Below are positions 25,253 through 35,655 of a stretch of 64,000 nt of DNA, one piece after another. The stretch comes from Prado023 sp964638055 (lineage in GTDB: Bacteria; Actinomycetota; Actinomycetes; S36-B12; CAIYMF01): the NCBI GenBank assembly GCA_964638055.1, contig CAZWXF010000002.1, positions 1 to 64,000 on the forward strand, read 5' to 3'. Every line of letters begins with the position of its first letter. Positions within the stretch are counted from its first letter, which is position 1. Both the position numbers and the translations under genes were made by a program. The notes beneath the pieces were generated by a model, which was not told the origin of the DNA, searched no databases, and saw nothing but the letters and a program-made list of their open reading frames with translations.

Positions 25253-26332
25253 ATGGGTGCCATTCGAGTGGCAATCGTGGGCGTGGGCAACTGTGCCTCG
25301 TCCCTTGTGCAGGGAGTCGAGTACTACCGCAACGCCGATCCCAAGGACCGCGTTCCCGGCCTGATGCACGTCCAGTTCGGCGACTATCACGTGGGCGACA
25401 TCGAGTTCGTCGCCGCGTTCGACGTCGACGCCAAGAAGGTCGGCCAGGATCTCGCGCACGCGATCAACGCCAGCGAGAACAACACGATCAAGTTCTGCGA
25501 CGTCCCGCCGACCGGCGTGACAGTGAGCCGGGGCCACACGTTCGACGGCCTTGGCAAGTACTACCGCGAGATGGTGACCGAGGCCGACGAGGAGCCTGTC
25601 GACGTCGTCGGGATGCTCCGTGACACGCGGGCCGACGTGCTGATCTGCTACCTGCCGGTCGGCTCGGAGCAGGCGGCGAAGTACTACGCCCAGTGCGCGA
25701 TCGACGCGAAGGTGGCGTTCGTGAACGCACTGCCGGTCTTCATCGCCGGGACGCCGGAGTGGGCCAAGAAGTTCCAGGACGCCGGTGTGCCGATCGTCGG
25801 CGACGACATCAAGAGCCAGGTGGGCGCGACGATCACCCACCGCGTGCTCACCAAGCTGTTCGAGGACCGCGGTGTCACCGTCGACCGGACCTACCAGCTC
25901 AACGTCGGCGGCAACATGGACTTCATGAACATGCTCGAGCGTGAGCGCTTGGAGTCCAAGAAGATCTCCAAGACCCAGTCGGTCACCTCGCAGATGTCCC
26001 GGGACATTGGCGCCCGCAATGTCCACATCGGCCCGTCCGACTACGTGGCCTGGCTGGACGACCGCAAGTGGGCGTTCATCAGGCTGGAGGGCCGCGCCTT
26101 CGGCGACGTGCCCCTGAGCCTGGAGTACAAGCTCGAGGTGTGGGACTCGCCCAACTCGGCGGGCGTGATCATCGATGCGCTGCGCGCGGCGAAGATCGCC
26201 AAGGACCGGGGGATCGGCGGCCCGATCCTCTCCGCGTCGAGCTACTTCATGAAGTCGCCGCCGGAGCAGTACGCCGACGACATCTGCCGCGAGAAGGTCG
26301 AGCAGTTCATCCGCGGGGAGATCGACCGCTGA
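25253..26332 (+). CDS. ino1: myo-Inositol-1-phosphate synthase
   Basis: This 359-residue NAD-dependent enzyme converts glucose 6-phosphate to inositol 1-phosphate. Actinobacteria use this for phosphatidylinositol, and in some for mycothiol. It has the Rossmann start IRVAIVGVGNCASSLVQG, the family motif GDDIKSQVGATITHR and NVGGNMDFMNM. ATG 25253 is preceded by GAGAGGAAC. It lies 14 bases after padR, so the two are almost certainly cotranscribed. A strong hairpin follows 75 bases downstream. Confidence 0.96.
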   Translation: MGAIRVAIVGVGNCASSLVQGVEYYRNADPKDRVPGLMHVQFGDYHVGDIEFVAAFDVDAKKVGQDLAHAINASENNTIKFCDVPPTGVTVSRGHTFDGLGKYYREMVTEADEEPVDVVGMLRDTRADVLICYLPVGSEQAAKYYAQCAIDAKVAFVNALPVFIAGTPEWAKKFQDAGVPIVGDDIKSQVGATITHRVLTKLFEDRGVTVDRTYQLNVGGNMDFMNMLERERLESKKISKTQSVTSQMSRDIGARNVHIGPSDYVAWLDDRKWAFIRLEGRAFGDVPLSLEYKLEVWDSPNSAGVIIDALRAAKIAKDRGIGGPILSASSYFMKSPPEQYADDICREKVEQFIRGEIDR

Positions 26333-26407
26333 GGCTGGGCCTCACGATGCGGTGACCACGCGGCGACTGACGGCCCGACGCGTTCGAGCCGTCGGTGCCC
26401 TTCCAGG

Positions 26408-26434
26408 AGGGGTCCGGAGCTGATCCGGGCCCCT
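26408..26434 (+). terminator. Hairpin terminator after padR-ino1
   Basis: Eleven-base arms (26408-26418 and 26424-26434) pair with one G-U wobble around a 5-base loop. No T tract follows. Confidence 0.7.
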
Positions 26435-26498
26435 CCCGGGCGTCCTGACCGCCTGCGGTGAGTTGGACTGCGCCGCAGGGGGTGGGCACCATGCCCCC

Positions 26499-27809
26499 AT
26501 GGCGGCGGACGGTGCCTCCGAGGCGGCGGCGCCAGTCGCTGCTGGTGGCCCATGGCCGCCCGTGCTGGCGACCCGGAACGCACGACTGCTGCTGGCCACG
26601 CGGCTCACCGGGCAGGCGGGCGACGGGCTGCTCCAGGCTGCCCTCGGCTCCTTCGTGCTGTTCTCCCCCGAGCGCCAGACCAGCGCGCCGCAGGTGGCGG
26701 CCACGTTCGCTGTCCTCCTTCTGCCGTACAGCCTCGTCGGGCCCTTCGCGGGCGTGCTCCTGGACAGGTGGAGCCGCGCACGCGTTCTGGTCGCGGCCAA
26801 CATCGCTCGCGCGCTCGTGGTCCTGGCCGTGGTGCCGATCGTCGCCGCCGGTCACGACGGCCTGGACCTGGGACTGGTCGTGCTCCTCGCGCTGGGCCTC
26901 GGGCGCCTGGTCCTCGCGGGGCTCTCCGCGGGGCTGCCGCGCACCGTCCACCCCACCCACCTGGTCACCGCCAACGCCCTGTTCCCCACCGCCGGCACGA
27001 TCACCTCCGGAATCTCGACCGTCCTGGGCATCGCCCTCATGACCGGCCTGGGTCCCGCGGCACCCCAGCAGCTCATCGTGATGGTGGCCGTCGCCCTGGT
27101 CGCTGCCGCGTTCATCGCCATGCGCATCCCTCGCAACGACCTGGGGCCCGAGCCGGGGACCCGGCCGACGGCATCCCTGGGCCAGGACCTGCTGGATGTG
27201 GTGCGCGGGCTGTTCCAGGGCCTCGGTCATCTGCGCCGGCGACGCCGGGCGAGCGGCGTGCTGGCGCTGGTCTCCGCGACCCGCCTCGCCTTCGGCGCGG
27301 CGCTGGTCGACACGCTGCTCATCGTGCGACACACCTTGAACTCCCCTGCACAGACCGACGCCGCCCTGGCCGACTTCGCGATGACTGCGGCCGGCGCCTC
27401 GCTCGGGAGCCTGCTTGCCGCCGTCCTGGCACCCCGGGCCACCCGACGTCTGGGCGGCGTGCGCTGGGCAGGCTTCACCATCCTGGTCGCCGGTCTCGTG
27501 ACCCCTCTGGGCCTGGCCTCGCGGGATCTCGGCTGGATGGTCCTGGGCTCGCTGGCGCTGGGCCTGGGCGGGCAGTCGATGAAGATCGCGTGTGACACGA
27601 CCCTGCAGGTCGAGATCGCGGACGAGTTCCGTGGGCGGGTGTTCGCCCTGCTCGACGTCGTGCTCAACGTCTCACTGGTCGTGGGGATGACGATCGTGGC
27701 CTTCACCGTCCCGGCGACGGGAATCTCCCGTCCGCTGTGGATCGCCCTGGCGTGCCTGCTCGTGGCGACAGGCCTTTCGAGCCTGCGCTGGCGTCACACG
27801 CGTGGCTAA
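26499..27809 (+). CDS. MFS transporter
   Basis: This integral membrane protein of about 436 residues has about 12 hydrophobic segments. An MFS loop motif, GVLLDRWSRARVLV, lies between the second and third helices, and a long cytoplasmic loop with RRRRRASG lies mid-protein. It resembles the MFS_3/EntS-like exporter subgroup, but the substrate cannot be inferred. ATG 26499 has CACCAT 6 bases upstream (possible leaderless start); an in-frame TTG at 26463 is possible. It precedes fhaA with 60 bases between and may be transcribed separately. Confidence 0.85.
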   Translation: MAADGASEAAAPVAAGGPWPPVLATRNARLLLATRLTGQAGDGLLQAALGSFVLFSPERQTSAPQVAATFAVLLLPYSLVGPFAGVLLDRWSRARVLVAANIARALVVLAVVPIVAAGHDGLDLGLVVLLALGLGRLVLAGLSAGLPRTVHPTHLVTANALFPTAGTITSGISTVLGIALMTGLGPAAPQQLIVMVAVALVAAAFIAMRIPRNDLGPEPGTRPTASLGQDLLDVVRGLFQGLGHLRRRRRASGVLALVSATRLAFGAALVDTLLIVRHTLNSPAQTDAALADFAMTAAGASLGSLLAAVLAPRATRRLGGVRWAGFTILVAGLVTPLGLASRDLGWMVLGSLALGLGGQSMKIACDTTLQVEIADEFRGRVFALLDVVLNVSLVVGMTIVAFTVPATGISRPLWIALACLLVATGLSSLRWRHTRG

Positions 27810-27869
27810 GATCAACGCGCGTGGCCGACGTGGCCCATGCCGGACGTTGCGGGCTGGAGGAGGTGCACG

Positions 27870-28547
27870 ATGGGCCTGCTGGACAACTTCGAGAAGAAGC
27901 TCGACCACATGGTCAACGGCGCCTTCGCGAAGGCCTTCAAGTCCGAGGTGCAGCCCGTCGAGGTCGCCAGCGGGCTCCAGCGGGAGCTCGACGACCGTGC
28001 GACGATCGTGCGCCGGGGGCAGACGAAGGTTCCCAACATCTTCACCGTCGAGCTCTCACCGGCGGACTTCGAGCGCCTGGCCCAGTACGAGGAGGCGGTC
28101 ACTGACGAGCTGGCCGACCTCGTGCGCCAGTACGCCGCGGAGCAGCGGTACACCTTCGTGGGGGCCGCCGAGGTGTCGCTGGCGTCCAACGCGACCCTGG
28201 GCACAGGCGTGTTCCGCATCCGCTCGGAGGTTCGGCCCGGACCGATGCCGGCCACGCCCGCCCCCGTGGAGATCGACGGCCAGCCGCACATCGAGGTCGA
28301 GGGCGTGAAGTACCCGCTCAACGCGATCACGCGGCTGGGGCGGGGCAGCGACGTCGACATCCGTGTCGACGACCCGGGCGTCTCACGCCATCACGCCGAG
28401 ATCACCCTGGGTTCGGAGGTGTCGCTGCGCGACCTGGGCTCCACGAACGGGACGCTTGTCGACGGGCGGCCCATCTCGACGGTGATCCTGCACGACGGGG
28501 CACGGATCCAGATCGGGTCGACGACGCTGACGTACCGAGCGAGGTGA
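27870..28547 (+). CDS. fhaA: FHA-domain protein FhaA
   Basis: This 225-residue protein has the N-terminal FhaA domain (MGLLDNFEKKLDHMVNGAFAKAFKSE, about 1-120) and a C-terminal FHA domain. The FHA residues GRGSDVDIRV, SRHHAEI and DLGSTNGT are present. In mycobacteria it binds phosphorylated MurJ pseudokinase and CwlM, both of which have counterparts in this window. The linker between domains is much shorter than in M. tuberculosis. GGAGG lies 8 bases upstream of the ATG. It is first in the fhaA-fhaB-pstP-rodA-pbpA-pknB operon. Confidence 0.93.
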   Translation: MGLLDNFEKKLDHMVNGAFAKAFKSEVQPVEVASGLQRELDDRATIVRRGQTKVPNIFTVELSPADFERLAQYEEAVTDELADLVRQYAAEQRYTFVGAAEVSLASNATLGTGVFRIRSEVRPGPMPATPAPVEIDGQPHIEVEGVKYPLNAITRLGRGSDVDIRVDDPGVSRHHAEITLGSEVSLRDLGSTNGTLVDGRPISTVILHDGARIQIGSTTLTYRAR

Positions 28548-28550
28548 CCC

Positions 28551-29054
28551 GTGTCCGACTTGGCGATCACGCTCATGAGGTTCGGCTTCCTCGCCGCGCT
28601 GTGGGTCGCGGTCTTCGCGATCGTGCTGGTGCTGCGCCGGGACCTGGCCGCGCCGAAGGAGGCCAAGCCACTGGCCGCCCGGACCTCGGCCAACGGCCTG
28701 CCAGCCGGGGCACCGCCGGTTCCGGCCCAGCCCAAGGCCAAGAGCAGCAAGAGCAGCTCCTCGGCTCCACGAAAGCTGACCGTCATCGAGGGTGAGCTCT
28801 CGGGCACGGTGGTCCCGCTGGGGAACTCCCCGATCACGGTGGGCCGTGCACCGGACTCCACGCTGGCCCTCTCCGACGACTACGCCTCGAGTCGGCACGC
28901 CCGGTTCTTCCCCTCGGACGGGCAGTGGATCGTGGAGGACCTTGGCTCCACGAACGGGACATGGATCGAGAAGACCCGGATCACCGGGCCGACGGTGCTC
29001 AGAGTGGGGGCCAAGGTACGGATCGGTCGGACGACCCTGCAGCTGCAGCGATAG
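28551..29054 (+). CDS. fhaB: FHA-domain membrane protein FhaB (FipA-like)
   Basis: This 167-residue protein has one N-terminal membrane helix (FGFLAALWVAVFAIVLVLRRD), a Ser/Lys-rich linker and a C-terminal cytoplasmic FHA domain. FHA residues GRAPDSTLAL, SSRHARFF and DLGSTNGT are present. FHA domains bind phosphothreonine, here probably on PknB targets of division or elongation. The GTG start is 4 bases after the fhaA stop. This position between fhaA and pstP is conserved across actinobacteria. Confidence 0.93.
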   Translation: MSDLAITLMRFGFLAALWVAVFAIVLVLRRDLAAPKEAKPLAARTSANGLPAGAPPVPAQPKAKSSKSSSSAPRKLTVIEGELSGTVVPLGNSPITVGRAPDSTLALSDDYASSRHARFFPSDGQWIVEDLGSTNGTWIEKTRITGPTVLRVGAKVRIGRTTLQLQR

Positions 29055-29061
29055 GCCGGCG

Positions 29062-30498
29062 ATGACCCTCTTCCTGCGCTACGCGGCCAAGTCCGACGTC
29101 GGCATGGTCCGCCGCGAGAACGAGGACTCGGGATTCGCCGGGAGCACCCTGCTGGCGGTCGCCGATGGCATGGGCGGGCACGCCGCAGGCGAGCTGGCCA
29201 GCTCCACGGCGATCGCCACTCTGGCTGAGCTGGACTCCGAGGTCCTGGCCTCTCAGGACGTGCTGACCGAGCTGGACGACGCGATCCTGACCTCGGCCGA
29301 ACGCATCGCCCAGTTCATCCAGGCCGACCCGACCCGCGCTGGGATGGGAACGACCGTCACGGCGATCGCCTGGATCGCGGGGCGGATCGCGGTGGTCCAC
29401 GTCGGCGACTCGCGCGCCTACGTGCTGCGCGACGGTGAGCTCAGCCAGATCACGCGGGACCACACCTACGTCCAGTCGCTGGTCGACTCCGGCAGGATCA
29501 GCGCGGAGGAGGCCCGACACCACCCGAAGCGCAACCTGCTGCTCCGCGCGATCGACGGCAACCAGCTGCCCGAGCGGGACCTCTCCATCCGCGAGGCCCA
29601 GGTGGGCGACCGCTACCTGCTGTGCAGCGATGGCCTGAGCGGGGTGGTCACGGACGCGACGATCCAGAGCGTCCTGACCGAGATCGAGGATCCGACTGCG
29701 GCAGTGACGGCCCTTGTGGACCTGGCCCTGGAGGCCGGGGCGCCCGACAACGTCACCGCGGTCGTCGCTGACGTCATCCAGCTGGACGATTCCGAGGCCC
29801 TGGCCGAAGCTGCGCTGGGCGTGCCGGTGGTCGTCGGTGCCGCCGGGGAGTCCCGCAACCGTGCCGCCCTGCCCGGCCTGGCGTTCCCCGACGATGTGGG
29901 TCCCGGGGGCACCGGGGCCGCTGGCGAGCCGACCGGCCCGGAGGTGGCCGGTGGGCTTGCCTCACGCGGGGGCGAGCGCAACGGCGCGGGCGGCGATGAC
30001 GATGACGAGCCCGTGCCCCGGGCCAGTGGGCAGACCCCGCCAGAGTCGAAGTCCTGGGCCCGTTCGCACTGGCGGGTGCTCAGCGCGGTGGGGGTCGCGG
30101 TCACGGGCCTGGTGCTCGGGTCGATCGGGTTCCTCTGGTGGCTGAGCTCCCAGTGGTTCGTCGGCGCTGATGCCGGCTACGTCGCGACGTTCCAGGGCAT
30201 TCCCCAGCAGATCGCCGGAATCGAGGTCAACCGCGTGGTCTCGCGCAGCGCACTGGAGGTCTCGGACCTTCCCTACTACGACCAGCAGCAGGTGACCCTC
30301 ACGATCGAGGCCAGCACGCAGTCCGAGGCCGAGCGGATCGTCGCGGACCTCGCGAAGAAGGCCGAGTCCTGCGACGCCGACCCGGTCCCGTTGGGATGCC
30401 CGATCGACGAGGTGCCCGAACCTGGCGCAGCCGACGATCCGAGTGCGCCCGCGTCCGCGGTGGGAATGCTCGGCGCCGCGAAGGGCGATGGTCGCTGA
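29062..30498 (+). CDS. pstP: PP2C-family Ser/Thr phosphatase PstP
   Basis: This 478-residue protein has an N-terminal PP2C domain with metal-binding RRENEDSG, VADGMGGHAAGE, HVGDSRAY and the late GAPDNVTAVVAD. An acidic linker, one membrane helix (LSAVGVAVTGLVLGSIGFLWWL, about 335-358) and a small extracytoplasmic tail follow. It dephosphorylates PknB and its substrates. The start ATG lies 8 bases after the fhaB stop. Its stop overlaps the rodA start. Confidence 0.95.
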   Translation: MTLFLRYAAKSDVGMVRRENEDSGFAGSTLLAVADGMGGHAAGELASSTAIATLAELDSEVLASQDVLTELDDAILTSAERIAQFIQADPTRAGMGTTVTAIAWIAGRIAVVHVGDSRAYVLRDGELSQITRDHTYVQSLVDSGRISAEEARHHPKRNLLLRAIDGNQLPERDLSIREAQVGDRYLLCSDGLSGVVTDATIQSVLTEIEDPTAAVTALVDLALEAGAPDNVTAVVADVIQLDDSEALAEAALGVPVVVGAAGESRNRAALPGLAFPDDVGPGGTGAAGEPTGPEVAGGLASRGGERNGAGGDDDDEPVPRASGQTPPESKSWARSHWRVLSAVGVAVTGLVLGSIGFLWWLSSQWFVGADAGYVATFQGIPQQIAGIEVNRVVSRSALEVSDLPYYDQQQVTLTIEASTQSEAERIVADLAKKAESCDADPVPLGCPIDEVPEPGAADDPSAPASAVGMLGAAKGDGR

Positions 30499-31913
30499 TG
30501 GCGTCCGGCGTGATCAGCCCTCCCGCGGCTGCGGTCGTCCCCGCCCAGCCGACCCGGCGCAACGCCGAGCTCGGCCTGCTCATCGTCATCTGGCTGCTCG
30601 GCGCCGTGGCACTCGTGCTGGCCAGCCAGGGCGCGACCCGGGAGGTCCTCGAGCCGATCTGGCGGACGATCGCGATCGAGGGGATCTGCATCTTCGGGAT
30701 CCACTTCGTCGTGCGACGGGTCGCGCCCTATGCCGACCCCATCCTGCTGCCCGCGGCCGTTGCGCTCAACGTCCTCGGCATCGCGATGATCGGTCGCCTC
30801 GACATCGCCAGCGCGCAGGACGCGATCCGCGACGGCGATCCCATCCCTGACTCGCAGGGCTACCAGCAGTCCCTGTGGATGGCGGTCGGGGTGATCGCGG
30901 CCACGGTGATCCTCCTGGTGATCCGCGACCACAGGATCCTGCGCCGGTACACCTACCTGCTGGGCCTGGCCGGCCTGATCCTCCTGGCGATGCCTCTGAT
31001 CCCCGGGATCGGGCTGACGATCCGTGGCGCGACGCTCTGGGTGTCGATCCTCGGGGTCACCTTCCAGCCCGCAGAGTTCGCCAAGGTCGTGCTGACGATC
31101 TTCTTCGCCTCGTACCTGGTGCAGACGCGCGAGCAGCTGTCCCTCATCCGGCGCAAGTTCCTGGGCATGGGATTCCCGCGGGGCCGCGACCTCGGTCCCA
31201 TCCTGGCGGCCTGGGCGATGGCGATGGGCATCGTCATCTTCGAGAACGACCTGGGCACCGCGGCGATGTTCTTCGGGTTGTTCGTGGGCCTGCTCTACGT
31301 GGCCACCGGCCGGCACACGTGGCTCGTCCTGGGCTTCGCGCTGACCGCGATCGGGGCGCTGTTCGCGATCGTGTTCTTCAGCCATGTGCAGATCCGCGTG
31401 AAGGTGTGGCTCAATCCGCTGGAGTACGCCAACGACGAGGGGTACCAGATCGTCCAGGCGCTGTACGGCTTCGCCAGCGGCGGGATGTTCGGGACGGGCT
31501 GGGGTCTGGGCCATCCCGACCTCGTGCCCTTCGCCGAGAGCGACTTCATCTTCGCGGCCCTCGGCGAGGAGCTGGGCATGTTCGGGGCCTTCGCCATCAT
31601 CCTGCTGTTCGCGATCCTGGTGCAGCGGGCCGTGCGGCTGGCCACCGCCAGCCGGGATCCGTTCGGCGCCCTCATCGCTGCCGGGTTCGCGATCGTGCTG
31701 GCGCTTCAGACGTTCGTCGTGCTGGGCGGGGTGACCAAGCTGATCCCCCACACCGGCCTGACCACGCCCTTCATGTCCGCCGGCGGCTCCTCTCTCCTGG
31801 CCAACTGGATGATCCTGGGGATCCTGCTGCGGATCAGCGACCACGTCCGGCGACCCGACCCGATCATCGTTCGGCCGGAGGACGCCACGACCGAGGTGGT
31901 GAAGGTCTCGTGA
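30498..31913 (+). CDS. rodA: SEDS peptidoglycan glycosyltransferase RodA/FtsW
   Basis: This 471-residue protein with about 10-12 helices has the SEDS hallmarks GATLWVSILGVTFQPAEFAKV, LNPLEYANDEGYQIVQ and SFIFAALGEELG-like AESDFIFAALGEELG, with TPFMSAGGSSLL. It polymerises lipid II into glycan strands together with its cognate class B PBP encoded next. Start and stop overlap both neighbours (single-base and 4-base overlaps), which indicates tight translational coupling. Confidence 0.95.
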   Translation: MASGVISPPAAAVVPAQPTRRNAELGLLIVIWLLGAVALVLASQGATREVLEPIWRTIAIEGICIFGIHFVVRRVAPYADPILLPAAVALNVLGIAMIGRLDIASAQDAIRDGDPIPDSQGYQQSLWMAVGVIAATVILLVIRDHRILRRYTYLLGLAGLILLAMPLIPGIGLTIRGATLWVSILGVTFQPAEFAKVVLTIFFASYLVQTREQLSLIRRKFLGMGFPRGRDLGPILAAWAMAMGIVIFENDLGTAAMFFGLFVGLLYVATGRHTWLVLGFALTAIGALFAIVFFSHVQIRVKVWLNPLEYANDEGYQIVQALYGFASGGMFGTGWGLGHPDLVPFAESDFIFAALGEELGMFGAFAIILLFAILVQRAVRLATASRDPFGALIAAGFAIVLALQTFVVLGGVTKLIPHTGLTTPFMSAGGSSLLANWMILGILLRISDHVRRPDPIIVRPEDATTEVVKVS

Positions 31914-33355
31914 CCCAGTCCCTCAAGCGACTCGGTGCCGGGATGCTGGTGCTGGCGTTCGCACTCATGGTCCAGCTCACGCGCATCCAGTTCATCAACG
32001 CCGACGAGCTCAACGCCCAGCCCGGCAACCAGCGCACCCTTCTGGAGGAGTACTCACGGGCGCGCGGGCCGATCGTCGTCGATCAGGCACCGATCGCCCG
32101 GTCGGTGGCGACGGACGACGACCTGAAGTACGTGCGCAAGTACGAGTCGGGACCGGAGTTCGCGGCGGTGACCGGGTTCTACTCGATCGTCTTCGGCGCC
32201 ACGGGACTGGAGAAGACCGAGAACGACGTGCTCGCCGGCACCGATCCACGGCTCTTCGTCGATCGCATGCAGCAGCTCTTCGCGGGCCGGCAGGTCCAGG
32301 GCGGCTCGGTCACCACGACGGTGCACGGCGCGGCGCAGCAGGCGGCATGGAACGGGATGCAGGGGAAGATCGGGGCGGTGCACGCCATCGAGCCGAGCAC
32401 CGGGCGCATCCTGGCCCAGGTCCAGAGCCCCTCGTTCGACCCCGAGCGGCTGAGCTCCCACGACTCGGCCGACATCAACCAGTACTACAAGCAGCTCGAC
32501 GAGGACCCGGACAAGCCGCTGCTGAACCGGCCCATCGCCAAGACGATCCCGCCAGGCTCGACCTTCAAGATCGTCACGGCGGCAGCCGCGCTCGAGTCCG
32601 GGCGGTTCACGCCGGACAGCGTCATCCCGGGACCCCAGACCTACACGCTGCCCGGAACGAACGTGCAGCTTCCCAACTGGGATGGGAAGGCCTGCGGACC
32701 GAACGACCAGGTCACCCTGCGCCGGGCGCTGGAGCACTCCTGCAACACCGCTTTCGCCTGGTTGGGCAACGAGCTCGGCGACGACGCCCTTCGGGAGCAG
32801 GCGGAGAGGTTCGGCTTCGAGACCTCGTTCGAGATCCCGCTGACCGCTGCGGCCTCCCACTTCCCCGACAACCCCGACGCCTCGCAGACCGCCCAGTCGG
32901 CCATCGGCCAGTTCGACGTGCGGGCCACGGCGATGCAGATGGCGATGGTGGCAGCCGCTGTCGGCAACGCCGGGATGACCATGAGGCCGTGGCTGCTCGA
33001 CCAGATCGGCGCCCCGGACCTCAGCGCGCTGGAGTCCTACTCGCCCAAGGAGTTCGGACGGGCCATGAGCCCGGAGCACGCCCAGGAGCTGACCGACATG
33101 CTGGTCAGCACCGTCACCAACGGGACCGCAACGGCCGGGCAGATCCCCGGGGTCGCCGTGGCTGGGAAGACGGGCACCGCCGAGACGTCCGAGGACCGAC
33201 CGAGCATCGCGTGGTTCGTCTCCTTCGCCCCAGCGGTGAACCCCCAGGTGGCGGTGGCGGTGGCCGTCGAGGATGCCGGGACCAACGAGGTCAGTGGCAA
33301 TGGCCTGGCCGGGCCGGTGGCTCGTGCCGTGATGCAGGCAGTGCTCGGTGGGTGA
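31910..33355 (+). CDS. pbpA: Class B penicillin-binding protein PbpA
   Basis: This 481-residue transpeptidase has an N-terminal membrane anchor (GAGMLVLAFALMVQLTRI) and a short dimerisation domain. Its transpeptidase motifs are STFK (catalytic Ser), SCN and KTGTAE. It cross-links peptidoglycan with the partner RodA. The GTG start overlaps the rodA stop by 4 bases. In M. tuberculosis pknA follows here; in this genome pknB comes next. Confidence 0.95.
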   Translation: MTQSLKRLGAGMLVLAFALMVQLTRIQFINADELNAQPGNQRTLLEEYSRARGPIVVDQAPIARSVATDDDLKYVRKYESGPEFAAVTGFYSIVFGATGLEKTENDVLAGTDPRLFVDRMQQLFAGRQVQGGSVTTTVHGAAQQAAWNGMQGKIGAVHAIEPSTGRILAQVQSPSFDPERLSSHDSADINQYYKQLDEDPDKPLLNRPIAKTIPPGSTFKIVTAAAALESGRFTPDSVIPGPQTYTLPGTNVQLPNWDGKACGPNDQVTLRRALEHSCNTAFAWLGNELGDDALREQAERFGFETSFEIPLTAAASHFPDNPDASQTAQSAIGQFDVRATAMQMAMVAAAVGNAGMTMRPWLLDQIGAPDLSALESYSPKEFGRAMSPEHAQELTDMLVSTVTNGTATAGQIPGVAVAGKTGTAETSEDRPSIAWFVSFAPAVNPQVAVAVAVEDAGTNEVSGNGLAGPVARAVMQAVLGG

Positions 33356-33482
33356 GCGATGCGGGTCCGAACCGGATGAGCGCTGCCGCACGACCCGGGG
33401 AGTCGGGACCGCCCCTGACGGTAGATTACGACAGCAGTGACCCGAGGTGGCGCCCGTGCGCTGAGCAGTGGAGGAGCAGATC

Positions 33483-35378
<1,896 letters not shown>

Positions 35379-35384
35379 CCGCGG

Positions 35385-35655
35385 GTCGAGCTCGTCGAGA
35401 CCCGAGCCCCCGCCGGTCGAACCCCCGCGGGTCGAGCCCGTCGAGACCCGAGCCCCGCGGGTCGAGCCTGTCGTACCACGGGTCTGGGTCCTGGTCTCGA
35501 CCAGCTCGACCGACGGACCACGCCGGTCGAACCCCCGCCGGTCGAGCCCGTCGAGACCCCGCCTGTCGAGCCCGTCGTACCACGGGGTCTGGGTCCTGGT
35601 CTCGGCCAGCTCGACCGACGGACCACGCCGGTCGAGCCCGTCGAGACCCCGCCGG
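35385..35655. repeat. Dispersed GGTCGAG-NNN-GTCGAGACC repeat cluster
   Basis: Several copies of a 19-bp imperfect palindrome of the type GGTCGAGCCCGTCGAGACC fill the gap between convergent pknB and galE. A longer module of about 60 bp (starting with CTGTCGTACCACGG or CCGTCGTACCACGG) occurs twice, near 35467 and 35570. The same element recurs at 52.2-53.2 kb. It is a REP-like dispersed repeat, and no gene is seen in it. Confidence 0.8.
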
